Shown: positions 16,497-22,335 of the stretch, piece after piece
Layout: the number at the start of each line of letters is the position of its first letter
Numbering within the stretch: position 1 is the first letter of the stretch
Source: Acetofilamentum sp.
GTDB taxonomy: Bacteria > Bacteroidota > Bacteroidia > Bacteroidales > JAFGXI01
Direction: 5' to 3'
Length of the DNA: 22,335 nucleotides
NCBI GenBank assembly: GCA_020720565.1
Contig: DYOK01000018.1
Location: 1-22,335 of the forward strand
Translations under genes and position numbers: made by a program
Notes under the pieces: generated by a model
What the model saw: the letters and a program-made list of their open reading frames with translations, nothing else
What the model was told of the DNA's origin: nothing
Databases searched by the model: none

Positions 16497-16590
16497 TCTC
16501 CGCAAAATTTACTGCAAATATAATGCTTTTTCTCTGCATAGCTATTTTTTCTCCGCATATTTTTCTGCGATTAAGCGATTTTTCTCCGCA
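16496..16590 (-). promoter_or_regulatory. Iterated TGCGGAGAAAAA motif upstream of the Fic gene
   Basis: On the minus strand the motif occurs five times, perfect or with changes. Sites are at 16590-16579 (perfect), 16569-16561 (short, variant), 16557-16547 (perfect core), 16538-16527 (one change) and 16504-16496 (TGCGGAGAA, overlapping the start codon). Spacing is about 12-31 nt. This is an operator-like arrangement and could bind the Fic protein's own C-terminal winged helix; that link is inference. Confidence 0.5.
16515..16522 (-). promoter_or_regulatory. -7 box TATATTTG before the Fic gene
   Basis: Read on the minus strand TATATTTG matches TAnnTTTG and ends 18 nt before the ATG at 16496. 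Two TGCGGAGA copies flank it, so a bound repressor would cover the box. No clear -33 element was found. Confidence 0.45.
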
Positions 16591-16597
16591 ATTGTGT

Positions 16598-16640
16598 TCG
16601 TTTTTGCTTGGCGGTAACGTGAGAATTATCGCAAAAACGA
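16598..16640. repeat. 10-bp perfect inverted repeat
   Basis: TCGTTTTTGC (16598-16607) and GCAAAAACGA (16631-16640) are exact reverse complements separated by 23 nt. The spacer contains GCGGTAA, which can pair with the overlapping TTATCGC, so two alternative folds exist. Confidence 0.6.
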
Positions 16641-16670
16641 GTTGTTTACTATAAAATATTTTGACTTGGA

Positions 16671-16698
16671 CAGTAAGTTTTTCACTCGGAACTTACTG
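16671..16698. repeat. 9-bp perfect inverted repeat
   Basis: CAGTAAGTT (16671-16679) pairs with AACTTACTG (16690-16698) around a 10-nt loop. No T-run follows, so it is not an obvious intrinsic terminator. Confidence 0.6.
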
Positions 16699-16860
16699 TG
16701 TACCATCCACATCGAGTCATTACGATTGGGCGATTAAAAAAATTAAAATCCATCTCAAAACATACTTGAAGGAATATAATCCAAAATCAGCATTAAGAAA
16801 TACTGATTTGATTAAGGCTTTATAATTCAGCTTTTTTATGAAATTATTCAAACAAAACCT

Positions 16861-17070
16861 AAATCAGCCTGTCCACCCGATGTTCGGGGCGGGTTGATTT
16901 ATCGGGAGCGTTACCCTCATTCGAGCACCGGCCTGAATACCAGTCGGTAGGTGCTTAATTCGGGTTTAAAATTGGTAAGCATGTGTTAACATGCCATGTA
17001 AGTCATTCAGCACGGAAGTTTGGAGGTGTCTAATCTAAAACGCATGGTATTAAGAACCTTACCCAAGGTT
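16861..17070 (+). ncRNA. Structured RNA candidate, possibly the 5' part of a decayed group II intron
   Basis: Four or more stem-loops follow each other. AAATCAGCCTGTCC (16861-16874) pairs with GGGCGGGTTGATTT (16887-16900) over 14 bp including three G-U pairs. GAGCACC (16923-16929) pairs with GGTGCTT (16950-16956), enclosing ACCG/CGGT and CTG/CAG pairs. GCATGT (16979-16984) pairs with ACATGC (16989-16994) around GTTA. GGTAAG (16975-16980) can also close a larger domain with CTTACC (17058-17063), inside which CCATG and CATGG pair. A last hairpin, AACCTT/AAGGTT, lies at 17055-17070. No reverse transcriptase frame and no domain V-like hairpin were found. The strand is chosen by the G-U pairs. Confidence 0.35.
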
Positions 17071-17160
17071 TATCTTGAATTATCAGAATATTAATTTTGA
17101 GGTAATAAGGAGGTCATATTTGATTCGCAATTTTGCTATATTATTTTAACACTCGAAATT

Positions 17161-18963
17161 ATGCCTTACGAATGGTCCACGTCAGAACAATTAGAAGCAG
17201 AGCAAGTCAACAGCTTTTCATCGCCTAATCAAGAATCGAATAGCCAAAAAATACCCGATTCGCCCGATGTTCAATGGATAGATGCTATGACTACCATCGA
17301 CTCGGTGCTTAGTGCATTGGAGCTCGAAATTTCGTTCGACGAACAAGAGCTCAATAAAATTCCATCGAAGGGTGCATTTATCGTGGTTTCGAATCAAGCC
17401 TTTGGCGGAATTGATGGTTTAATATTGCTCAAAATGATATTAAAACGTCGTCCAGACTTTAAAATTGTGGCTAATAATGTATTAGAAAAGTTCGAATCGA
17501 TAAATGCTTATTGCATCAAATCGAAACATCAGAAAAATTCGAACGATGTGGTGGATCAAAGCTTACAAAGGATCATCAACCATCAATTGGAGCAAAAATC
17601 GCCATTGGGCTTTATCCCTGCCGAGTCGTTTCAGTCTTACTTTTTACGAGGCAATGGGCTCGATAAACGGTGGAACAATGCCATTGTTAAAACCATAAAA
17701 AAAGCCAATGTGCCTGTGGTTCCCATATATTTACATGCCAACCACAATCTACTCAATGGCTTTATTTCGGCACTTTACCCTTGGTTACGTAGCACCAAAC
17801 CCCAATCGGATACATTGCCATCGACTCCTAAAAAAATTGTAGTGAGAATTGGTTCGAGTATCACCCCCGAAGAACAAACCCAATTTAAAGAAATTCAAAG
17901 ATACGGACGCTTTTTAAGAGCCAAAGTGTTTGCCCTAGGTAGTGCACTCGAAGTAAAACGTTTTTTTAAGATAAGATATAAAAAGCCCGAAAAACAAGAA
18001 CCCATTCAGCCCGAAATTGCGGCCGATTTACTTCGAGAAGAGGTTGTTCGATTAAACCAAAACGGTTTTCAATTATTCGAGTCGGGCGTTTTTAAAGTGT
18101 ACTGTGCCCCATCGTTCGAAATGTCTTTGCTACTGAGCGAAATTGGGCGTTTGCGCGAAATAACATTTAGAGAAGTGGGCGAAGGCACCAACCGAAGCAC
18201 CGACCTCGACGAATACGATTTATACTATCAACATTTGTTCATTTGGGACGAGTCGAAAAGTGCTATTGTAGGTGCTTATCGTGTGGGCAAAGGCAAGGAA
18301 ATTATTAAACAATACGGCAAAAAAGGGTTCTATATCGATAGTTTATTTAAAATAAAGTCTGAGATGAAACCCATCCTCGAAAAGTCGATTGAGTTAGGGC
18401 GTTCGTTTGTGGCCAAATCGTACCAAAGACAACCCGTATCGTTGTTTCTGTTGTGGAAAGGGATATTGTACTTGTTGCTCAAACACGAAGAATATCGTTA
18501 CATTATTGGCCCTGTGAGTATCAGTAATTCGTATTCGGAACTTTCGAAAAGTTTGATCATCGATTTTATCGAAAATTATTACTTTCAGCACGATTTCGCC
18601 CGACTTATCAAACCTAAAGTTAAGTTTAAGGTGAAAAGTAAAAACGCCAATCACCTCATGTTAAAAGAAAGCTTGAATGGCGATATCAATAAGCTCGACA
18701 AAATGATAGAAGATATTGAACCTGGGCATTTTAAAGTACCTGTTTTATTTAAAAAGTATTTAAAACAAAACGCCAGAATTTTGGGCTTTAATGTCGATCC
18801 CTTGTTTAATAATGCACTCGATGGGCTCATGATTTTGGATTTGCTCGACGTTCCGGTTAGCACCATTCAATCTTTATCGAAAGAGCTGAAAGACAAAGCC
18901 ATTGTCAATCGATTCCATTCAAAATTGTTAGTCGACGCTTATTCCGAAACCCCACAGTTTTAA
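17161..18963 (+). CDS. Fused PlsC-like O-acyltransferase / GNAT (hemolysin-like) N-acyltransferase, OlsF-type, for amino-acid-containing lipids
   Basis: A 600-residue two-domain protein. Residues about 45-270 are a PlsC-type (lyso-lipid) acyltransferase fold (GAFIVVSN, FGGIDGLILL, VPVVPIYLHANH). Residues about 295-500 are a GNAT-like N-acyltransferase of the OlsB/hemolysin type (VGEGTNRSTDLDEYDLYY, GAYRVGKG, SIELGRSFV, YIIGPVSISN). The same order occurs in OlsF, where the C-terminal part N-acylates ornithine and the N-terminal part adds the second, ester-linked chain. Bacteroidetes use similar enzymes for ornithine or glycine lipids. Oddity: where PlsC enzymes have the catalytic His of SNHxFGGID, this one has Gln79 (codon CAA at 17395-17397), and the usual PAGE motif reads PAESF (153-157). 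The second acylation may therefore be lost or altered. The substrate amino acid is not predictable. Confidence 0.8.
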   Translation: MPYEWSTSEQLEAEQVNSFSSPNQESNSQKIPDSPDVQWIDAMTTIDSVLSALELEISFDEQELNKIPSKGAFIVVSNQAFGGIDGLILLKMILKRRPDFKIVANNVLEKFESINAYCIKSKHQKNSNDVVDQSLQRIINHQLEQKSPLGFIPAESFQSYFLRGNGLDKRWNNAIVKTIKKANVPVVPIYLHANHNLLNGFISALYPWLRSTKPQSDTLPSTPKKIVVRIGSSITPEEQTQFKEIQRYGRFLRAKVFALGSALEVKRFFKIRYKKPEKQEPIQPEIAADLLREEVVRLNQNGFQLFESGVFKVYCAPSFEMSLLLSEIGRLREITFREVGEGTNRSTDLDEYDLYYQHLFIWDESKSAIVGAYRVGKGKEIIKQYGKKGFYIDSLFKIKSEMKPILEKSIELGRSFVAKSYQRQPVSLFLLWKGILYLLLKHEEYRYIIGPVSISNSYSELSKSLIIDFIENYYFQHDFARLIKPKVKFKVKSKNANHLMLKESLNGDINKLDKMIEDIEPGHFKVPVLFKKYLKQNARILGFNVDPLFNNALDGLMILDLLDVPVSTIQSLSKELKDKAIVNRFHSKLLVDAYSETPQF

Positions 18964-19077
18964 AAGGGGCGTAGCCCTGTGGTCTTCGTAATAAAGCACA
19001 AAACCAAACTAATATTAGGGGCGTAGCCCTGACATCGGATAGCTATTTTTTCTACAAGATTACGGGGCTACGTCCCT
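18964..19077. repeat. Three-unit REP-like palindrome array (GGGGCGTAGCCC)
   Basis: Two direct copies, AGGGGCGTAGCCCT at 18965-18978 and 19017-19030, are followed by an inverted variant GGGGCTACGTCCCT at 19064-19077 (12 of 14 bases match the reverse complement). Each unit can fold by itself as a 5-bp stem with a 3-nt loop, and units can also pair with each other. The array begins within the acyltransferase stop region and may serve as its 3' end. Confidence 0.6.
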
Positions 19078-19147
19078 CTAGCCCGACTTTCGAAAATGAC
19101 GATTGTTGATGTGTTATTAATTCTTAACCTGTCAACCTTTGGTCGAT

Positions 19148-19209
19148 AAATCTATCCTGCCTGACCTACCTACCGGCAGGCAGGCGGCAGGCAGTCGCCA
19201 GATAGATTT
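19148..19209. repeat. 62-bp cruciform-like repeat element
   Basis: Outer arms AAATCTATC (19148-19156) and GATAGATTT (19201-19209) are perfect complements. Inside, CTGCCTG (19157-19163) pairs with CAGGCAG (19188-19194), and the centre CCTACCTACCGGCAGGCAGG is a palindrome apart from A-C mismatches. The GC-rich core inside AT-rich DNA suggests a mobile or dispersed palindromic repeat. Confidence 0.6.
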
Positions 19210-19286
19210 TAATTAATCATTCAAAATTTATAATTTAGAATTCGTCATTACGAATATCCCCACAAATTGGTATTGCAATATTTCTT

Positions 19287-19294
19287 AATCTTTG
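19287..19294 (+). promoter_or_regulatory. Near-consensus -7 box (AATCTTTG) before the His-rich gene
   Basis: AATCTTTG differs from TAnnTTTG at the first base and ends 13 nt before the GTG start at 19308. A TTG lies 17 bp upstream (19267-19269), slightly short of normal spacing. Weak candidate. Confidence 0.25.
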
Positions 19295-19307
19295 TTTTCT
19301 TTGCAGC

Positions 19308-19640
19308 GTGATTAAAAAACTGAATATTGGGTTAATGTGGGCTTTGTTGTGGATGGTGTTCTACAACCAAAACTACAATTGGCACACACACTTGATGCCA
19401 AATGGCTTTGTGATTCAGCACGCCCATCCTTATTCGCATAAAAATAACAGTGAACACCAGCATAGCCAAAAGTCGTTCGATTTTCTTAGCTCGTTTTCCA
19501 GCACTTGGTTCAATCAGCCTACGGTAACAATCCCCACTCTGATTTGGATCGATATACAAGTACCGATAAGTATTTTTTATCAAAATTCTGTCGAGGCATT
19601 GCTTGTGATTCAATCGAATAAATCGCCCCCAATTTTTTAA
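19308..19640 (+). CDS. Small histidine-rich exported or membrane protein
   Basis: 110 residues beginning with GTG. An N-terminal hydrophobic segment (about 6-20) looks like a signal anchor or signal peptide. Next comes a cluster of seven His between residues 26 and 52 (WHTH, HAHPYSH, EHQH), a typical transition-metal binding pattern. A moderately hydrophobic C-terminal half ends in SPPIF. Similar small His-rich proteins with a short proline-containing tail are, to my knowledge, found before TonB-dependent receptors in Bacteroidetes, as here (the receptor begins 251 nt downstream). A role in sensing, buffering or handing over zinc, copper or a related metal is inference; no named family was identified. 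An ATG at 19335 is an alternative start but would cut the hydrophobic segment. Confidence 0.7.
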   Translation: MIKKLNIGLMWALLWMVFYNQNYNWHTHLMPNGFVIQHAHPYSHKNNSEHQHSQKSFDFLSSFSSTWFNQPTVTIPTLIWIDIQVPISIFYQNSVEALLVIQSNKSPPIF

Positions 19641-19891
19641 TGTAAACTCTTTCCAAAAGTACTTTTAACATTATATCGACCATCAAAATATAATTCTGAA
19701 GGATTCGTTGTTGTGGCTTTGAACAGTTGCTTTTGGCATAAAACGACACATAGGCTGTCGTCAATTTACGGGCATCAAATAAAACAATGTAGTCTTCTTT
19801 TGACATACAAGGCGTATTAGCAGGTGCTCATAAAATTAATAAATAGGTCTAAGGCCTTACCTTGCAATTTTTAAATTCTTAAAAAAAGATC

Positions 19892-22267
19892 ATGCGTTAT
19901 TATATATTCATTCTCTTGTCAACTTTATTGTGGCCTGTAATGGCTCAAAAAACCGATAAATTTACCGATGCCATGTTGTTTGGCGATGTAAAAGATGCCG
20001 AAACCGGCGAGCATTTGCCTTATGTCAATATTTTGATCAAAGGCAACAATCAAGGTACCTCGACCAATGCCACGGGGCACTATATGTTTCACGATTTACC
20101 CATTGGAGAGGTTACCTTAATCGCATCTGCCATAGGTTACAAATCGCAAAGCAAAACAGTAATAACTAAAAAAGGAGAATCCATCACTTTATATTTTGTA
20201 TTGGAGTCCGATGCCATTATGACCGAGCAAGTGGTGGTTACGGCCAGCCGAAACGAGGTCAAACGATCCGAAGCACCCGTGATTGTATCGGCCATTTCGG
20301 CCAAACATTTTCAAGCCATCGAAAGCACCAGCATGGCCGATGGGCTTAATTTTACGCCGGGCTTACGGGTCGAAAATAATTGCCAAAATTGCGGGTTTAC
20401 TCAGCTTAGAATGAATGGACTCGAAGGGGCTTATTCACAGATTTTAATCAATTCGCGCCCTATATTTAGCACATTGGCGGGGGTTTATGGCTTAGAACAA
20501 ATTCCGACCGAGCTTGTGGAACGCATCGAAGTGATTCGTGGTGGCGGTTCGGCAATTTTTGGGGGTAGTGCCATTGCTGGAACGGTCAATATCATTACCA
20601 AAGACCCCATAAATAATACATTTCAGATTTCGACCAAATGGTCAGGGGTTGGTATTGGAGTACCCAAATCGGGCGAAATGGCTCACTCGAAACAAATCAA
20701 TTTTAATGGAGCCCTACTTAGCGACAGCCGAAAAACAGGGTTGTTTATGTTTGGTAGCTTGTTAAATTCCGACCCATGGGATGCCAATAACGATTCGTTT
20801 TCCGAAATTGGATTGGTCAAAAATTCAAATTTTGGATTCCAAACCTTCATCAAACCCAACAATTTCAGCCGCATCAATGCCGAATACCATTATATGCACG
20901 AATACCGACGCGGTGGCGACCGATTCGATGCCTTGCCCCACGAAACCAACATTGCCGAAATGGTCGAACATAGTAATCACTCAGGGGGTCTTAGTTACGA
21001 GTTGTACACCAATAAAACTACGCTCGACCAATTATCGGTTTATGTCTCGGGACAAAGTGTCGACAGAAATTCGTATTATGGGGCCAATCAAGACCCTAAT
21101 GCCTATGGTTATACCACTGGGTTAACTGTAGTGGGTGGCATTCAATACATTTCAAATTTTGATAAATGGACAATTGCACCCGGCAGTTTGGTAATGGGCA
21201 TCGAAAATGTTAACGACCAATTGAACGATAAAAAATTAGGAACTTCGGGGCTTCCGAACAGCCTAATTGCAAAGCAAATGGTAAACACCACAGGAGCTTA
21301 TGCCCAATATCAAATCAAGTACAGTCGGTTTAAAATTCTTTTGGGGGCAAGGCTCGACCACTTTCAGATTAACGATTTTAAAACCGAAACCCAAGCCCTC
21401 GAGGGCACGGCTATCAGCCCAAGAGGAAATGTATTGTTCGATATTACCGAACATTGGCAGCTTAGAGCCTCCTATTCGACAGGCTATCGAGCACCACAGA
21501 TTTTTGACGAAGATTTACATATCGAAAGCTCGGGCGCTCGTACCATCCGACACATTAACGACCCAAACTTAGATGTAGAACATTCCAATTCGGTGAGTGC
21601 GTCTGTACGACACGAGAGAAAATATGGACGTTGGCAAACCGAATGGTTAATCGAAGGGTTCTTTACCCGACTTTCCAACCCCTTTATAACCGAATATGCT
21701 ATGGATACCACCGGTATTATGTGGGCTACCCGAACCAACGCATCGGATGGAGCCGAAGTTTATGGCAGCAATATCGAAATTACCCTTTCGCCCTCGCGAC
21801 GGTTTTACACCCAAATTGGAGGAACTTTGCAAGCAGGCAAATACCAAGCTGAACAACAATGGGGCGAAGACAGTACCAGTCTTACCACCAATATTTTACG
21901 TACCCCATCGGCGTACGGCTACTTAATTCTTAACTACGACCTTACCAAACATTTTACCAGTTCGCTATCGGGGAATTATACCGGAAGCATGTGGGTGCCT
22001 CATTTTGCAGGCGGACAACTCGAAGATGGCTCGGTGATTGACCAAGAAAGCCTTTTAAAGTCTGAAAATTTCTATGTGTTAAACTTAAAACTCGCTTATA
22101 ATTTTAACCTAAACAAAGAGCTCAATATGGAATTGACTGCCGGAGTTAATAATATTCTGAACAGTTTCCAGTCCGATTTTGATTATGGAGTGAACAGAGA
22201 TGCCGGATATAATTACGGACCTATCAAACCCAGAACTTTGTTTTTTGGCCTAAAAATTAAAATGTAG
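19892..22267 (+). CDS. TonB-dependent outer-membrane receptor with N-terminal carboxypeptidase-regulatory-like domain
   Basis: A 791-residue outer-membrane receptor for energy-dependent uptake of a scarce ligand. Signal peptide: MRYYIFILLSTLLWPVMA followed by QKT. A carboxypeptidase D regulatory-like (transthyretin-like) domain covers about 28-105 (GDVKDAETGEHLPYVNILIKG). A TonB-box-like strand with EQVVVTASR lies at 112-120. The plug (about 120-240) ends in the usual VERIEVIRGGGSAIFGGSAIAG. A 22-strand barrel fills the rest and closes with TLFFGLKIKM. The plug carries a Cys pair, CQNC at 164-167, just before GFTQLRMNGLEG. With the His-rich protein upstream, this points to a metal or metal chelate rather than a glycan, and no SusD gene follows. 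The exact substrate cannot be told. A perfect hairpin terminator follows. Confidence 0.93.
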   Translation: MRYYIFILLSTLLWPVMAQKTDKFTDAMLFGDVKDAETGEHLPYVNILIKGNNQGTSTNATGHYMFHDLPIGEVTLIASAIGYKSQSKTVITKKGESITLYFVLESDAIMTEQVVVTASRNEVKRSEAPVIVSAISAKHFQAIESTSMADGLNFTPGLRVENNCQNCGFTQLRMNGLEGAYSQILINSRPIFSTLAGVYGLEQIPTELVERIEVIRGGGSAIFGGSAIAGTVNIITKDPINNTFQISTKWSGVGIGVPKSGEMAHSKQINFNGALLSDSRKTGLFMFGSLLNSDPWDANNDSFSEIGLVKNSNFGFQTFIKPNNFSRINAEYHYMHEYRRGGDRFDALPHETNIAEMVEHSNHSGGLSYELYTNKTTLDQLSVYVSGQSVDRNSYYGANQDPNAYGYTTGLTVVGGIQYISNFDKWTIAPGSLVMGIENVNDQLNDKKLGTSGLPNSLIAKQMVNTTGAYAQYQIKYSRFKILLGARLDHFQINDFKTETQALEGTAISPRGNVLFDITEHWQLRASYSTGYRAPQIFDEDLHIESSGARTIRHINDPNLDVEHSNSVSASVRHERKYGRWQTEWLIEGFFTRLSNPFITEYAMDTTGIMWATRTNASDGAEVYGSNIEITLSPSRRFYTQIGGTLQAGKYQAEQQWGEDSTSLTTNILRTPSAYGYLILNYDLTKHFTSSLSGNYTGSMWVPHFAGGQLEDGSVIDQESLLKSENFYVLNLKLAYNFNLNKELNMELTAGVNNILNSFQSDFDYGVNRDAGYNYGPIKPRTLFFGLKIKM

Positions 22268-22287
22268 GCACTTATTAAGCCAATCTA

Positions 22288-22320
22288 AAAAAGCCACTAG
22301 GGTAAATCTAGTGGCTTTTT
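22288..22320 (+). terminator. Strong intrinsic terminator after the TonB-dependent receptor
   Basis: AAAAAGCCACTAG (22288-22300) and CTAGTGGCTTTTT (22308-22320) form a perfect 13-bp stem with a 7-nt loop. The A/T ends make it able to work in both directions. It starts 20 nt after the TAG stop. Confidence 0.9.
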
Positions 22321-22335
22321 GTTGTTATGATATTT

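Larger units (their letters stand above)
16506..17160. other. 655-nt non-coding stretch with repeats, dyads and a structured RNA candidate
   Basis: No credible protein-coding frame is seen. From left to right it holds the Fic upstream repeats (to 16590), two long inverted repeats (16598-16640 and 16671-16698), about 160 nt of AT-rich sequence with no feature I can name, and a run of nested hairpins at 16861-17070. A further 90 nt lead to the acyltransferase ATG at 17161. Confidence 0.6.
18964..19307. other. Non-coding stretch between the acyltransferase and His-rich genes, filled with palindromes
   Basis: No credible gene is seen. The stretch carries the GGGGCGTAGCCC array (18964-19077), a 62-bp cruciform-like element (19148-19209), and AT-rich DNA that should contain the promoter of the small His-rich gene. 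Confidence 0.6.

Noticed and set aside
15328..17130. AAGGAGGT followed by a TTTGATT-like stretch at both 15328 and 17107, as possible direct repeats bordering the Fic islet
   Set aside because: Only AAGGAGGT and a loosely spaced TTTGATT agree; spacing and intervening bases differ. This is too weak for a target-site duplication.
15261..17160. A Fic/antitoxin (fic-fiv type) toxin-antitoxin operon
   Set aside because: The inhibitory (S/T)xxxE(G/N) motif is inside the Fic protein itself and no small antitoxin frame is adjacent, so it is a self-inhibited class II Fic.
19519..19806. A 95-codon minus-strand frame (starting MSKEDYIVLFDARKL) in the gap before the TonB receptor gene
   Set aside because: It overlaps the His-rich gene on the other strand, matches no family I recognise and has no visible promoter. 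About 55 of its codons lie outside the other gene, so it is not fully excluded; homology search would settle it.
1..22335. CRISPR arrays, tRNAs, rRNAs, integrases, or intact insertion sequences
   Set aside because: No regularly spaced direct repeats of CRISPR size, no cloverleaf-like sequence with a TTCRA arm, and no transposase or integrase frame were seen by eye on either strand.

Overview
The window looks like chromosomal DNA from a Bacteroidetes (Bacteroidota) bacterium. The evidence is AT-rich intergenic DNA, TAnnTTTG-type -7 boxes in place of sigma70 hexamers, few Shine-Dalgarno-like sequences, a secreted protein with the C-terminal type IX secretion (gliding-motility-type) sorting domain, a TonB-dependent receptor with an N-terminal carboxypeptidase-regulatory-like domain, and a fused acyltransferase of the ornithine/glycine-lipid type. 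Species cannot be named from the sequence.

Layout, left to right. Positions 1-398 are mostly non-coding, with a possible 5' end of a minus-strand gene at the very edge. A flavin-dependent FabK/nitronate monooxygenase-like gene follows (399-1358), then a palindrome-rich spacer, then a pair of M16 peptidase genes: the first has the zinc site, the second has lost it. Next is a secreted fibronectin-type-III-like protein with a T9SS sorting tail (4400-5929). A bifunctional RelA/SpoT-type (p)ppGpp enzyme and exonuclease III form a likely two-gene unit (6024-9044). This unit converges on a minus-strand thiolase (9218-10393), with terminators between them. Divergent from the thiolase is an OmpA-family lipoprotein (10805-11830), followed by a complete RecB-type helicase-nuclease gene (12003-15260).

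Positions 15261-17160 look like an accessory islet. They hold a minus-strand Fic (AMP-transferase-type) gene with its N-terminal inhibitory motif, an iterated TGCGGAGAAAAA motif upstream of it, two strong inverted repeats, and about 200 nt of nested hairpins that look like a structured RNA, perhaps a group II intron remnant. After it come a fused PlsC-GNAT acyltransferase (17161-18963) whose PlsC catalytic His is Gln, a non-coding stretch with two kinds of REP-like palindromes, a small His-rich membrane or exported protein (19308-19640), and a TonB-dependent receptor with a CxxC in its plug (19892-22267). A strong terminator closes the window.

Most genes are core or housekeeping functions (stringent response, DNA repair, lipid and acyl-CoA metabolism, envelope). 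The less ordinary signals are a dispersed ~75-95 bp repeat beginning AAGGTCTTCGA (three copies), the Fic upstream repeats, the structured RNA candidate, the degenerate acyltransferase active site, and the His-rich protein/receptor pair, which may handle a metal. No CRISPR array, tRNA, rRNA, intact insertion sequence or phage gene was seen.
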